Source: Dehalococcoidia bacterium (GTDB taxonomy: Bacteria > Chloroflexota > Dehalococcoidia > Lucifugimonadales > Lucifugimonadaceae). From it: a DNA stretch of 64,000 nucleotides. The position numbers and the translations under genes are program-made. This document shows, piece after piece, positions 26,605-35,531 of this stretch. Below the pieces are notes generated by a model. That model had not been told where the DNA came from. It saw nothing but the letters and a program-made list of their open reading frames with translations, and searched no databases. Where the stretch lies: assembly GCA_014239735.1 (NCBI GenBank), contig JAAZYI010000024.1, positions 122,670-186,669 of the forward strand, in the 5' to 3' direction. Every line of letters begins with the position of its first letter. The stretch's first letter is position 1.

Positions 26605-27933
26605 ATGACCTTAAATATAGTTAGTTCAAAGGTATCTGATATCAGGGTGCCTACATCTGATTCACTGCTAGGATCAGACCCATTTCATAAAAAACCAAAT
26701 TATTCTTGTGTATACACAACCATTGAGCTTTCTAATGGGGTTTCTGGAAACTCAGTTTGTTTTACATCTGGAGCAGGTAATGATTGGATAGCTTATGGAG
26801 TTAAGGACGTATTAAAACTTCTAAAAAATTATGATTTCAATAAATTTATTGATAATCCAGGAAAATTATACAAAATGATCAACGATCATCATCAATTAAG
26901 ATGGCTTGCAGATGGAGTAAATAGAATGGCCCTTGGATGTGTCATGAATTCTATGTGGGATTGTTGGGCAAAAATTGAGAAAAAACCACTATGGAAACTT
27001 TTAGTAGATTTAGAGCCTCAAACAATTATTAATTCTATAGATTGGCGATACTTAAAAGATGCAATCCTTCCTGAAGAAGCTATAGACATATTGAATGAAA
27101 ATTTGGCAAATCATGGCAATCTTGAAAAAACTCTCTCTGAATCTGGTCCCAAAGCTTATTCAACTGCAGGCTGGCTTGGCCTTACTGATGAACAAATAAA
27201 AGACACTATAAATGAAATGAAGGTAGAAGGGTTTGATTGCTTTAAAATGAAAGTTGGGCAAGATATAAATCAGGACTTAGAGAGACTTTCTTTTATAAGA
27301 GATCAAATTGGGTATGATGCAAAATTAATGCTTGATTGCAACCAAGTATGGGGAGTCGATGAAGCAATTGAATGCATGAAGAAACTCGCAAAATTTAAAC
27401 CTACATGGATAGAAGAGCCCACAGCTAGAGATGATGTTCAAGGGCATCTAAAAATTGCAAAAGCAATCGAGCCTCTAGGAATAAAAGTTGCTACTGGAGA
27501 ACAAGTTCCATCTCCAGTAATTTTTAAACAGATGCTACAATCTGGAGCCATTGGTTTTTGCCAAATAGATGCAAGCAGGCTTGGAGGTGTAAATGATGTT
27601 ATTGCGGTAATCTTGCTAGCAAAAAAATATAATGTGCCTGTATGTCCCCATGGGGGAGGAATAGGTTTATGCAACATGATTGTTCATTATTCTTTGTGGG
27701 ATCAAATCAAAGTTTCAAGTAATTCAGACAATCAACTAGTAGAATACCTGAATTTTCTTCAAGATGATGTGTTCATATCTCCAGCTTTAGTGAAAAATGG
27801 GCGCTATGTTACACCTAAAACATATGGATGGGGACTTGAAATGAAAAAAGATTTCTTTGAATCTCATATCTATCCTAGCGGAAGTATTTGGAAAGATCGA
27901 GTCGAATCTGGAAGCATTACATTTACTGCTTAG
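26605..27933 (+). CDS. Enolase-superfamily sugar-acid dehydratase (L-fuconate dehydratase-like)
   Basis: 442 residues. The N-terminus (VSDIRVPTS, DPFHKKPNYSCVYTTIE) matches the L-fuconate dehydratase/ENOSF1 subgroup. Catalytic features are KMKVG with the Lys-x-Lys pair near 214-216, metal ligands in DCNQVW, EEPTARDD and TGEQVPSP, and the catalytic His in CPHGGGIGL. The insert EKTLSESGPKAYSTAGWLG also fits this subgroup. It should dehydrate a sugar acid to a 2-keto-3-deoxy acid. The exact sugar is not certain. Confidence 0.88.
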   Translation: MTLNIVSSKVSDIRVPTSDSLLGSDPFHKKPNYSCVYTTIELSNGVSGNSVCFTSGAGNDWIAYGVKDVLKLLKNYDFNKFIDNPGKLYKMINDHHQLRWLADGVNRMALGCVMNSMWDCWAKIEKKPLWKLLVDLEPQTIINSIDWRYLKDAILPEEAIDILNENLANHGNLEKTLSESGPKAYSTAGWLGLTDEQIKDTINEMKVEGFDCFKMKVGQDINQDLERLSFIRDQIGYDAKLMLDCNQVWGVDEAIECMKKLAKFKPTWIEEPTARDDVQGHLKIAKAIEPLGIKVATGEQVPSPVIFKQMLQSGAIGFCQIDASRLGGVNDVIAVILLAKKYNVPVCPHGGGIGLCNMIVHYSLWDQIKVSSNSDNQLVEYLNFLQDDVFISPALVKNGRYVTPKTYGWGLEMKKDFFESHIYPSGSIWKDRVESGSITFTA

Positions 27934-27934
27934 A

Positions 27935-28093
27935 GTGCTATTTAAATCTAGAAATATTTTTTTTATTTTAGTAATGATTTTTGTTATTTCTTTTTTCATT
28001 TCTTCTATTTTTATAGATAATGATGGCCATGATAAAAAGGGCAAATCAAGTTTACCGGATTATGGAGAAGCCTACAGTGATCATGGATTCTAA
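27935..28093 (+). CDS. Small single-span membrane protein
   Basis: Open frame of 52 codons from GTG 27935, or 39 codons from ATG 27974. One strong hydrophobic segment (FFILVMIFVISFFISSIFI) is followed by a polar tail ending in DYGEAYSDHGF. It starts just after the enolase-family stop and overlaps the start of the next lipoprotein by 11 bases. No family is recognised. The context makes it plausible, but its size limits confidence. Confidence 0.5.
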   Translation: MLFKSRNIFFILVMIFVISFFISSIFIDNDGHDKKGKSSLPDYGEAYSDHGF

Positions 28094-28433
28094 AAATACC
28101 ATAGCTCTTTTATCTGTTTTATTATTAATATCTTCATGCTCTACAAATAATGATTTGGAATATCAAACTAAACTAGAAAATTGTGTATCTGCTCTTACAA
28201 CTATAATACTTAGTCATAATCATGATGTGACAGCTTTAACTCCTAGGTCTATTAAAACATTACCTCCAAGAAATTATTATCCCGAATTTCCAGATCCTAT
28301 GATGGAAGCAGATGCATATTGGAATCCTGGCGCAAAAAGGACATTTAAAATTATTGAAGAAAATTGTCCTGCAAAATATTATAATGATAATGTCCTCCAA
28401 GAAAGTAAATCATTTATTAATTATGGAAACTAA
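28083..28433 (+). CDS. Small lipoprotein of unknown function
   Basis: 116 residues from the ATG at 28083 (upstream in-frame ATGs would place the signal peptide internally). The N-terminus has the lipobox LLISSC. The mature part is polar, with ILSHNHDVTALTPRS, proline-rich RNYYPEFPDP and two later cysteines. It is unlike the two lipoprotein families elsewhere in the window. It overlaps the next small gene by 11 bases. Function unknown. Confidence 0.72.
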   Translation: MDSKNTIALLSVLLLISSCSTNNDLEYQTKLENCVSALTTIILSHNHDVTALTPRSIKTLPPRNYYPEFPDPMMEADAYWNPGAKRTFKIIEENCPAKYYNDNVLQESKSFINYGN

Positions 28434-28668
28434 AAAATTAAATCAAGAAATTCAAATACATATACTTAAAATGATTAATGATCAGTTTATGTATTCTGAA
28501 GAAATAATAGAAAAATGTTTTCATATATATAAAGGTAAAATATCAACCCCTAACCCAAAACTTACTATAAAAAATCAGATTAAAATTCTATCTGATGAAA
28601 AATTAGTTGCTTACTACCATGGTTATAAAATAACACCTAGAGGCAAGACTTTATTGCTAGAATCCTGA
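28423..28668 (+). CDS. Small winged-helix-like protein
   Basis: 81 residues from the ATG at 28423, which overlaps the upstream lipoprotein stop. A longer frame upstream is likely spurious. The sequence LTIKNQIKILSDEKLVAYYHGYKITPRGKTLL looks like the recognition helix, wing and ending of a winged helix-turn-helix domain (the last part resembles YxLTxxGxxLL). It may be a small transcription regulator. The end overlaps the convergent trhO gene by 12 bases. Confidence 0.6.
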   Translation: METKKLNQEIQIHILKMINDQFMYSEEIIEKCFHIYKGKISTPNPKLTIKNQIKILSDEKLVAYYHGYKITPRGKTLLLES

Positions 28669-29604
28669 TTCAAAATATTCGTCTGCTGAAACTTCTAAAA
28701 AAGAGTAATTTTTTCCTCTTATTCGTGCCAGATTAGTTTGTTTAGCTCTTTCCCTTAAGCCATTTTTTTTAGCCTCAGATGTTTTATTAAAACAATTTTT
28801 ACATGAAACATCCTCTTCAAATAATTCTGACTCTCTGTCAATATCATTTATCGGGTTCCTGCACCCAGAACAAATTTTATATGTCCCTTCTTTAAGTCCC
28901 GTTTTAAGGGAAACTCTTCTGTCGAAAACAAAACATTCTCCATTCCATTTACTATTATCTTCATTAATTTTTTCTAGATAGCTTAAAATTCCACCGTTAA
29001 GTTGATATACGTTTTTCATTCCTTGTCCAACAAGATAAGAACTAGCTTTTTCACAACGTATGCCTCCTGTACAAAACATAGCTACTTTTGTGTCTTTATT
29101 TTTCAATAATTTTTCTTCTGCATATTTTTTAAAGTCAATAAAACTTTTCGTGTCAGGGTTTTCAGCATTTTCAAAGGAACCCATTTCAACCTCAAAATCA
29201 TTTCTAACATCCACCAGTATTAATTCAGAGTCATCTATTAAATCATTCCAATCTCCTGCATCTATATATTTACCTCTATTTTTCATAAGATCTAAATCTT
29301 CTTTAAATGTAACTATCTCATTTTTAATTCTCACTTTTAATCTAGGGAAAGGTAAAAATTCAGCTGAAGATAATTTTTCATTTAAATTGTGATATCCAAT
29401 TTCTTTAAAGTATAAAATCAACTTTGATATTGATTTTTCTGAGCCTGAAACAGTTCCATTAATACCTTCGCTAGACAAAAGTATGGTTCCTTTAATTTTT
29501 GAAAAAATGCATTTCTTTTTTAACAAGGACTCAACCTCGCATAAATCATTTCTTTCAATAAACTGGTAAAATGCTAACACTACAAATTTATTCAAATAAT
29601 ACAT
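28657..29604 (-). CDS. trhO: tRNA uridine-34 hydroxylase, rhodanese family (TrhO/YceA)
   Basis: 315 residues. The N-terminal acylphosphatase-like part has GTILLSSEGINGTVSG. The rhodanese domain reads ILVDVRNDFEVEMGSF, with the catalytic Cys in MFCTGGIRCEKAS (about 176-188). A C-terminal zinc-type cysteine set occurs in CSGCRNP and CKNC. Members hydroxylate U34 of certain tRNAs without oxygen-dependent folding cofactors. The family call is firm. Confidence 0.93.
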   Translation of the reverse strand: MYYLNKFVVLAFYQFIERNDLCEVESLLKKKCIFSKIKGTILLSSEGINGTVSGSEKSISKLILYFKEIGYHNLNEKLSSAEFLPFPRLKVRIKNEIVTFKEDLDLMKNRGKYIDAGDWNDLIDDSELILVDVRNDFEVEMGSFENAENPDTKSFIDFKKYAEEKLLKNKDTKVAMFCTGGIRCEKASSYLVGQGMKNVYQLNGGILSYLEKINEDNSKWNGECFVFDRRVSLKTGLKEGTYKICSGCRNPINDIDRESELFEEDVSCKNCFNKTSEAKKNGLRERAKQTNLARIRGKNYSFLEVSADEYFESGF

Positions 29605-29612
29605 CCAATACT

Positions 29613-29798
29613 ATGTCATTAATAACTAAAATATTGATATTTATAACTATATCTTCCATGATGATATCAATTTCTCGCATTTTCAGGAAAGCTGAATATG
29701 GGGGAATTAATCAAGAGAAATCAATAAACTCATCAATATTATCTATCTCTTTTGTATTAATATTAGGATTAATTATAATAATGTTATCTAATTTTTAG
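29613..29798 (+). CDS. Small two-helix membrane protein
   Basis: 61 residues from the ATG at 29613; a frame start at 29571 would run into trhO on the other strand. Two hydrophobic segments (about 3-22 and 38-58) flank a polar loop (FRKAEYGGINQEKS). The layout recalls small twin-helix membrane proteins, but I cannot assign a family. It lies eight bases before the DinB-like gene and its AGGAGG ribosome site. Confidence 0.6.
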   Translation: MSLITKILIFITISSMMISISRIFRKAEYGGINQEKSINSSILSISFVLILGLIIIMLSNF

Positions 29799-29806
29799 GA
29801 GGAAAA

Positions 29807-30295
29807 ATGTCATCACATATAATAACTGGGTACTACAAATTATCTATAGATCAAATGGAGAATTATTATAAAGATTTGACCGATAATGATATAAAAAAAA
29901 TATTCCCTCCACTAAATTGCATTGGTTGGTTAATGGGTCATTCGTCCGTTTATAATTATGAGATAGCAAACAAAATTAAAGAAATTAAAATCCCTGATGA
30001 GGCAAATAAATACAGAAATGGGCAACCACATTCAACCCCAGACTTAAAAGATATTGTTAGCTTATGGGAAAATTCAGTTGAAACAGTAAAAAATTCACTA
30101 AAATTACTAACTGATGAAGATCTTTCATCGAAAATTACTTGGATTAAAGATGATGAAAAAATCAACTTTGGAACTGACATCTCTAGGATGACTTTCCACT
30201 ATTGGAATCATTTAGGAGAAATAGCGTCTGTGAGGCAATTAATAGGTAAGGATCCTGGAAATCCAGGCTACGGCTCATGGGATTGGAGATATTAA
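29807..30295 (+). CDS. DinB-like domain protein
   Basis: 162 residues. The four-helix DinB/YfiT layout is suggested by CIGWLMGHSSVYNYE (first His, about 46-60) and MTFHYWNHLGEIASVRQLIG (second His pair, about 127-146). Proteins of this type bind a metal and often act as thiol-dependent transferases. An AGGAGG ribosome site precedes the ATG by five bases. Substrate unknown. Confidence 0.8.
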   Translation: MSSHIITGYYKLSIDQMENYYKDLTDNDIKKIFPPLNCIGWLMGHSSVYNYEIANKIKEIKIPDEANKYRNGQPHSTPDLKDIVSLWENSVETVKNSLKLLTDEDLSSKITWIKDDEKINFGTDISRMTFHYWNHLGEIASVRQLIGKDPGNPGYGSWDWRY

Positions 30296-30316
30296 TTTAT
30301 TATAGATAAAAAATCT

Positions 30317-30868
30317 TCATTTTTTATCTTTATATTTTTCATTTAGTAAAATTATTAATTCTTTAAGCCTTTCAGCAGCTAAATCATTATCTTCAGATCT
30401 TAAGGGCTCAAACATGAATAAGGCGTTCCCATCTATTTGAAAGACTGTATACAAAGGCTCTCTTCTAGGACATTCGCCTCTAAAAAGGGCAGCTCCTGAA
30501 AAACCTCTACATCCTGTTCTTTCAACTTTTGGTCCATAAAATGAACCTGAGTCTCCACTATCAGAGTCAGTTTTAGATTGTTGAATAATTTCTGTCTGTT
30601 CTTGCCCAGCAATTTGTCCAAAATTATTAGCTAATTCAGATGTGCTATAAAGTATAATTGCTACTTCCCTGCCCTTTATATAACCCCATCTAGAAAAATC
30701 AGCTTCTGGAAAGTTTGTTTCAAATCCACCTTTATTTTTCCATCCAATTAAGCTCAAATCGCTCTGTTCATATTTAAAGTTAGAATCTTCGGTTGCACCA
30801 CATGAAATAAATATAACCGCAAGAAGGAAAATATTACGATGACAAAAACTTTTAATTTGATTTGACAT
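30317..30868 (-). CDS. Lipoprotein of a local paralogous family (member 2, type B)
   Basis: 183 residues with a lipoprotein signal (LLAVIFISCGA). The body contains ETNFPEADFSRWGYIKGREV, SELANNFGQIAGQEQTE, YGPKVERTGCRG, and CPRREPLYTVFQIDGNALFM with EPLRSED. The same blocks appear in the protein at 52205. The general layout (a xxFPxAxxxxWGYxKxR block, then AxxxGxxxGxE) parallels the type A lipoproteins, suggesting one superfamily. TATGAT ends eight bases before the ATG. Function unknown. Confidence 0.8.
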   Translation of the reverse strand: MSNQIKSFCHRNIFLLAVIFISCGATEDSNFKYEQSDLSLIGWKNKGGFETNFPEADFSRWGYIKGREVAIILYSTSELANNFGQIAGQEQTEIIQQSKTDSDSGDSGSFYGPKVERTGCRGFSGAALFRGECPRREPLYTVFQIDGNALFMFEPLRSEDNDLAAERLKELIILLNEKYKDKK

Positions 30869-30876
30869 AAGTTAAT

Positions 30877-30882
30877 ATCATA
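30877..30882 (-). promoter_or_regulatory. Candidate -10 element, lipoprotein 30868
   Basis: TATGAT on the minus strand ends eight bases before the ATG at 30868. It belongs to the set of close promoter-like boxes in this window. Confidence 0.3.
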
Positions 30883-30898
30883 CTCGCATTTTTAGATT

Positions 30899-31855
30899 AT
30901 GAATAACGACAATGAAAACCCAATAAGGCTAATTGCATCTAGGCATTCAGCTTTCTATACCCCTTTATTGCTAACAATAGATTTAGGTTCATCTGACGCC
31001 AATTTTATGAAATCCTTATCCCGTGGATTTAACTGTAATTATTCCGTTGCTGAAAATAACCAAAATGTTTATGAAATGATAATGAACGATGATATAGATA
31101 TTGCTCAGTCATCAGTGTCTGGCAGTTGGAATAATAAATATTCTGAAAATATATTCCATTTTGCTGAAATAAATAAAACTGATGGTTTTTATTTAATAAG
31201 ACGAGATGACGTGACAGATAAAGAATTCGAATGGAAAGATCTTATTGGGTCTACAGTGCTAGTTGATCACGCGAAACAGCCCAATTATATGTTTAAATAT
31301 GCTTGCTATAAAAAAAATATTGAATATTCAGAAATAGATACTATTAATGCAGGATCTCCAGATGAAATGGTTAAAGCTTTTAGAGGTGGAGAGGGTGATT
31401 ATATTCATCTACAATCTCCTGAGTCAATAGATCTTACTTATAATGTTTATGACGAAGAAGACAGTATAATTAGGCCAAAAGTGGGTGAAACGGTTGCCTC
31501 TATAGGCAAGGTTATAGGACCTCTTTCTTTTAGCACTTTAATATGCAAAAAGACATTTATGGAAACGCCTGCTTTTCATAAATTTATTGAAATATTCCAC
31601 ACAACTAAATTATATGCACAAACTGAAGATTCTTTAAAAATTGCTGAAATTACAAATGAATTCTTTCCTGACACAGAATTAGATTATCTTGATAAAACTA
31701 TAAAAAATTATCAAAATTTAAATTGTTGGAATGGAGATTTTACTGTCTCTGAAAATCATTATGATAAAACATTAGAAATCTTTAGATTTAATGGCCTCGA
31801 AGGAATATTTCCATATTCTGATAATATTTTAAATTTTGGGTTAGAAAATAATTAG
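30899..31855 (+). CDS. Periplasmic-binding-like protein (NMT1/THI5-like) without signal peptide
   Basis: 318 residues. The fold is suggested by IDIAQSSVSGSWN, LIGSTVLVDHAKQPNYMFKYA and GSPDEMVKAFRGGEGDYIHLQ, typical of NMT1/THI5 and ABC substrate-binding proteins that bind aromatic or sulfonated compounds. No signal peptide or lipobox exists: the start MNNDNENPIRLIASRHSAF is polar. It has no permease or ATPase neighbours. It may be a cytoplasmic enzyme or sensor that uses the binding fold. Start is the first ATG; no ribosome site is seen. Confidence 0.7.
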   Translation: MNNDNENPIRLIASRHSAFYTPLLLTIDLGSSDANFMKSLSRGFNCNYSVAENNQNVYEMIMNDDIDIAQSSVSGSWNNKYSENIFHFAEINKTDGFYLIRRDDVTDKEFEWKDLIGSTVLVDHAKQPNYMFKYACYKKNIEYSEIDTINAGSPDEMVKAFRGGEGDYIHLQSPESIDLTYNVYDEEDSIIRPKVGETVASIGKVIGPLSFSTLICKKTFMETPAFHKFIEIFHTTKLYAQTEDSLKIAEITNEFFPDTELDYLDKTIKNYQNLNCWNGDFTVSENHYDKTLEIFRFNGLEGIFPYSDNILNFGLENN

Positions 31856-31869
31856 CCTTACGCACCTTA

Positions 31870-32421
31870 TCAATTAACTAATTTAAGCAAGATTCCATAT
31901 TTTGGATATTTATTTGACCACTCTTGTGTTTCTCTATCCCAAATCATAAAAAAGAAGTCAAAATCATAGTAGTTAGAATGCCTTTCAAAATCATAGTCAA
32001 TTGCCAGAGTAAAGGTAGCTGTTTCTTTTAGCAGTATTCTCTTATTAAGCAAAAAGGTTTTAGAATCAGTTTCTCCAATTATTTCTTCCATCTTTATTGG
32101 AGCAGGATTAATATTAGCTGTAGTAACATCACTAACAATCTCAAACATTTGTTCTGGATTATCAATATAAAACTTTGTTCCAAATCTTATATCAGACTCA
32201 AGAACAGCATCGATATCTATAATCTGACCTTCGACTCCTGAAAATCTATATTTATGGACTTCTTTCTTTTCAGAAAAATTATTTAACTGATTTATACCAA
32301 TCTCAATTCCTCCTTTATATTCAATAATTGGAGTATTTCTTGGAGAAAAACCAGCATAAACCCATAGTAATATAGATCCAGCGATTGCCAATCCTAAAGC
32401 AGAGAATAAAAATATCCACAC
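31870..32421 (-). CDS. Hypothetical membrane-anchored protein
   Basis: 183 residues from a GTG. One N-terminal hydrophobic helix (about 1-24) anchors a polar domain with beta-rich stretches such as EVHKYRFSGVEGQIIDIDAV and KETATFTLAIDYDFER. The pattern resembles a small sugar- or protein-binding beta-sandwich facing outside, but no family is identified. It converges on the NMT1-like gene with 14 bases between stops. A start upstream in another frame was not supported. Confidence 0.65.
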   Translation of the reverse strand: MWIFLFSALGLAIAGSILLWVYAGFSPRNTPIIEYKGGIEIGINQLNNFSEKKEVHKYRFSGVEGQIIDIDAVLESDIRFGTKFYIDNPEQMFEIVSDVTTANINPAPIKMEEIIGETDSKTFLLNKRILLKETATFTLAIDYDFERHSNYYDFDFFFMIWDRETQEWSNKYPKYGILLKLVN

Positions 32422-32473
32422 AAAGAAAAATCATGGGGCATTCATTAATTCTTTTAAGGTTGTAAATCTTGCA

Positions 32474-33235
32474 TTACTGAGCAAGGTAGCCTCCATCAAT
32501 TACTAATTCAGAACCTGTAACCCATGAACTCTCATCCGAAGCTAAATACAATATTCCGTATGCAACATCAATTGGGTTACCAATTCTTCCTAATGGTGTA
32601 GATTTATTTCTTTGCTCCCTAACACCAGGCTTATTATGTAGTTTCTTAGTCATATTAGTTTCTAGGAACCCTGGATGAACAGAATTAACTCTTACATTAC
32701 TTGATGCATACTGAATTGCTGCTGCTTTTGTGAGGGTAGTAACAGAACCTTTTGCCGCATGATAAACAGCTCCCATTTCACTACCAACTTTACCGAATAT
32801 AGAGGATACATTTATAACCGATCCATCTTTATTTTTTATCATTTCTGGGATGATATTTTTCATTCCCAAAAAAACCCCAGTCGAATTTACACTCATCGCC
32901 AGTTCCCATATTTCTTCAGATGTGTTTATTAAATCCCATCTAGTTTCAGGATTAGATAATGCCGCATTATTAACTAACACATTAATGTTTTTTTTATCTG
33001 ACTTAAGAATCACTAGAAATTCCTGCCAAGCTAATTTACTAGAAATATCTAGGGATATTTCTTTAAATTGATCTTTATACCCATTTTCTATTAACTCATT
33101 AGTATCAATAGGGTTAATATCAGACATATATACAAAAGATCCCTCTGAAAGGAAAAGTTTGCTAGTTTCATAACCTAAACCAGATCCAGCTCCAGTAATT
33201 AATGCAATCTTATTTTTCAATCTTTTATTACTCAT
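32474..33235 (-). CDS. Short-chain dehydrogenase/reductase
   Basis: 253 residues from ATG 33235 (an in-frame TTG lies six bases upstream). SDR motifs: TGAGSGLGYETS (about 13-24), NNAAL near 89, VSSIFGKVG with catalytic Ser, YHAAKGS with catalytic Tyr/Lys, and the C-terminal ASDESSWVTGSELVIDGGYL. This is the family of NAD(P)-dependent sugar or hydroxysteroid dehydrogenases. TATAAT lies ten bases before the ATG. Together with the adjacent ribokinase it fits carbohydrate metabolism. Confidence 0.93.
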   Translation of the reverse strand: MSNKRLKNKIALITGAGSGLGYETSKLFLSEGSFVYMSDINPIDTNELIENGYKDQFKEISLDISSKLAWQEFLVILKSDKKNINVLVNNAALSNPETRWDLINTSEEIWELAMSVNSTGVFLGMKNIIPEMIKNKDGSVINVSSIFGKVGSEMGAVYHAAKGSVTTLTKAAAIQYASSNVRVNSVHPGFLETNMTKKLHNKPGVREQRNKSTPLGRIGNPIDVAYGILYLASDESSWVTGSELVIDGGYLAQ

Positions 33236-33291
33236 TAGCAACCTTATTATATTTTCAAATAGATAAATTTATAAATCAACTAAATTAAAAA

Positions 33292-34230
33292 CTAATTAGA
33301 AATTCTCTTCAGGGCATTAAAATCTTTATCTAATTCTGTGAATTTGGGAAATGATTCACATGCCCCTAACTTAAGAGTGCTAATTGAAGCAGCATATTGT
33401 GCGTAATCTAATGAACTTCTAATGCTTGATTTTTCATTAATTTTTATAGCAAATGCACCATTAAAACAATCTCCGCTACCTACCGGATCAATAGAATTTA
33501 CTTTATATGCTGGAAGTTTCCCGTTCTCTTCTCCAGCAAAAACAATTCCATCTTTCCCAAGTGTAATAATTACATTTTTTGGACCCATATTTTTAATCTC
33601 TTTAGCAGCCTTTAATTCATTTCCAGTTATTTTTTCACCTAGAATAAATTCAGCTTCGTGCTTATTAGGTGTAAGAAAATCAACAAATTTTAGATACTTA
33701 GGAAAATTTTTAAAATCATTATTTGGTGGGCCCGGATCCAGAATGGTTGTAATATTTTTTGATTTAGCAATTTCCAATATCTTGTAATTTGTTTCTATTG
33801 GTATTTCTTGCTGAAGCATAACTATAGATATTGATTCTGAAATTTCTGTGAAAATTTTCACTTCTGAAGATCCATTTCTTGAATTTGCTCCAGGATACAC
33901 ACTAATTTGGTTATTATTTTCTGAGTCTATATAAATAATTGCATTTCCAGTCATATCATCATTAATTGTTTTTAAATCTGATAAGTCTATACTTTCATTC
34001 AATAAGTCATTTTTGATTTTATCTCCAAATCCATCATTCCCTATAGAGCCAATAAACTTTACATTTTTTTCTTTATTTAGTCTTGATGCCGCTACAGACT
34101 GATTTAATCCTTTTCCTCCTAATGATATATATGAATTATCACTAGATAGTGTTTCTCCGCGATTGGGAAATCTTTCACCCTTGTGAGTAATATCAATATT
34201 TGCTGATCCAATAATTACTATTTGATTCAT
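33292..34230 (-). CDS. rbsK: Ribokinase (PfkB family)
   Basis: 312 residues. Ribokinase landmarks are the N-terminal VIIGSANIDIT, SLGGKGLNQSVAASRL (PfkB signature 1, about 36-51), TILDPGPPN and the C-terminal DPVGSGDCFNGAFA with the catalytic Asp and anion hole. It phosphorylates D-ribose or a close sugar. No ribose transporter lies nearby. A perfect TATAAT sits about 29 bases before the ATG, so this gene seems to have a normal leader. Confidence 0.92.
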   Translation of the reverse strand: MNQIVIIGSANIDITHKGERFPNRGETLSSDNSYISLGGKGLNQSVAASRLNKEKNVKFIGSIGNDGFGDKIKNDLLNESIDLSDLKTINDDMTGNAIIYIDSENNNQISVYPGANSRNGSSEVKIFTEISESISIVMLQQEIPIETNYKILEIAKSKNITTILDPGPPNNDFKNFPKYLKFVDFLTPNKHEAEFILGEKITGNELKAAKEIKNMGPKNVIITLGKDGIVFAGEENGKLPAYKVNSIDPVGSGDCFNGAFAIKINEKSSIRSSLDYAQYAASISTLKLGACESFPKFTELDKDFNALKRISN

Positions 34231-34236
34231 TTTTTC

Positions 34237-34264
34237 TTGTTAGAATTGAAAATATCTGTATTAT
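34237..34264 (+). promoter_or_regulatory. Candidate promoter of the DUF2784-like gene
   Basis: TTGTTA (34237-34242) and TATTAT (34259-34264), 16 bases apart, resemble -35 and -10 boxes. The -10 ends nine bases before the ATG at 34274, implying a leader of only a few bases. Confidence 0.35.
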
Positions 34265-34273
34265 ACATTTTTA

Positions 34274-34603
34274 ATGAGTACTCAAGAAAAAAAACTTATA
34301 GATTATATATTGTTATATTCGGTGATTATTTCTCATCACCTATATATTGTTCTATTTATTGCATCCCTTCCAGTAATGATTATTAAAGCTCCTTGGTATA
34401 TAAGCATCCCTTTAATAAGTTGGTTTTTAAACGCTTCAATTGGGCAAGGCTGGATTTGCCCAATGACTGCCATTGAAAATAGGTTTCGTAAAAAGGTTGG
34501 GTACCCACAAATAAACACATTCGTTAAGCACTATTACATAAAACCCTATATAAGATATAAAATTAAATCTAAGATACGATCTGCTAAAAAAGATACGATT
34601 TAG
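34274..34603 (+). CDS. Small membrane protein, DUF2784-like
   Basis: 109 residues with two hydrophobic segments (about 12-35 and 38-55). The segment ISWFLNASIGQGWICPMTAIENRF resembles the CPLTxxEN motif of DUF2784 membrane proteins. The C-terminus is strongly basic (KIKSKIRSAKK). Function unknown. The family assignment is from motif memory and is tentative. Confidence 0.6.
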   Translation: MSTQEKKLIDYILLYSVIISHHLYIVLFIASLPVMIIKAPWYISIPLISWFLNASIGQGWICPMTAIENRFRKKVGYPQINTFVKHYYIKPYIRYKIKSKIRSAKKDTI

Positions 34604-34623
34604 CCTATATCAAATTTTTCAAA

Positions 34624-35472
34624 TTATGAATTTATTAACTGCTCAAGAAGCTTTATATACTCATTTGGCTTTTCAAATCTAACATTATGCCCAGTATCAA
34701 ATCTATAAATTTCACATTCATCAATATTATCTGAGACTTTATTTGCTATAACATCTAGCATTATTCCACCTTTTTGATTATTGCCTCCTATTAAATATGT
34801 TTTGGCTTCAACATTTTTTGCAATGTTTGGAGCATCATGCCAAGCCCAATCATTATTATCTCCTGCATTCTGCCAGATCTTTATGTCATGATGGAATGCT
34901 AGCGAAGCTCTAACAGCTCCCCAAAAAGGATTTGTTTCAAATATTTCAGGATCAAAAATTTGATAAGAATATATTGCATCAAGCACTGTTCTCCATTTGG
35001 GTTTATGTTCATTGAAAAAATTACTGCCATTTTTATACTTAACAACCTGATTATTTATTAATTCATCTGATATTTTTTCATTTATTATCTTGCCTTTTTC
35101 TTCTGAGAACCATGGGGGGTCTTCTAATAATTGATGTGTGATTTTCGATCCTAGCTTTGAAGAAATTTGAAGTCCTATGGATGCTCCTAAAGAATGGCCA
35201 ACAATTATTAATTCTTGATTTAATGATTCCACAAATTCAAGTATAGGCGCAGAATAAGTATTAATATCATAATTATCTAAGTGCCCACTTTTATTATGAC
35301 CCGGAAGATCTACAGCATAAATTTTATACGAACCAAATTTATCAATTAGGTGTTTCCACACTTCCCATCCACCTTGCCACCCATGTATAAAAAGTATAGC
35401 TTTTTTATTTTCAACACCGTTGAAAAAGTAGTTTAAATCTACATTTGATGCTTTAAAAGTATTCTCAATCAT
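34624..35472 (-). CDS. Alpha/beta hydrolase
   Basis: 282 residues from ATG 35472, chosen because AGGAG stands just before it; the frame extends ten codons further. Fold landmarks are LFIHGWQGGWEVW (oxyanion loop), AVDLPGHNKSG, the nucleophile elbow VGHSLGAS near 92-99, and the C-terminal DTGHNVRFEKP with the catalytic His. It is a cytoplasmic esterase or C-C hydrolase of unknown substrate. Confidence 0.9.
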   Translation of the reverse strand: MIENTFKASNVDLNYFFNGVENKKAILFIHGWQGGWEVWKHLIDKFGSYKIYAVDLPGHNKSGHLDNYDINTYSAPILEFVESLNQELIIVGHSLGASIGLQISSKLGSKITHQLLEDPPWFSEEKGKIINEKISDELINNQVVKYKNGSNFFNEHKPKWRTVLDAIYSYQIFDPEIFETNPFWGAVRASLAFHHDIKIWQNAGDNNDWAWHDAPNIAKNVEAKTYLIGGNNQKGGIMLDVIANKVSDNIDECEIYRFDTGHNVRFEKPNEYIKLLEQLINS

Positions 35473-35518
35473 TATCTCCTTTTCAAAAAAGTATTGTAAC
35501 ATTTATTTATTACCAAAT

Positions 35519-35524
35519 TATAAT
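35519..35524 (+). promoter_or_regulatory. Candidate -10 element of the cupin gene
   Basis: A perfect TATAAT ends seven bases before the ATG at 35532, which favours that start over the in-frame ATG at 35523, itself overlapping the box. Confidence 0.4.
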
Positions 35525-35531
35525 GATAATT

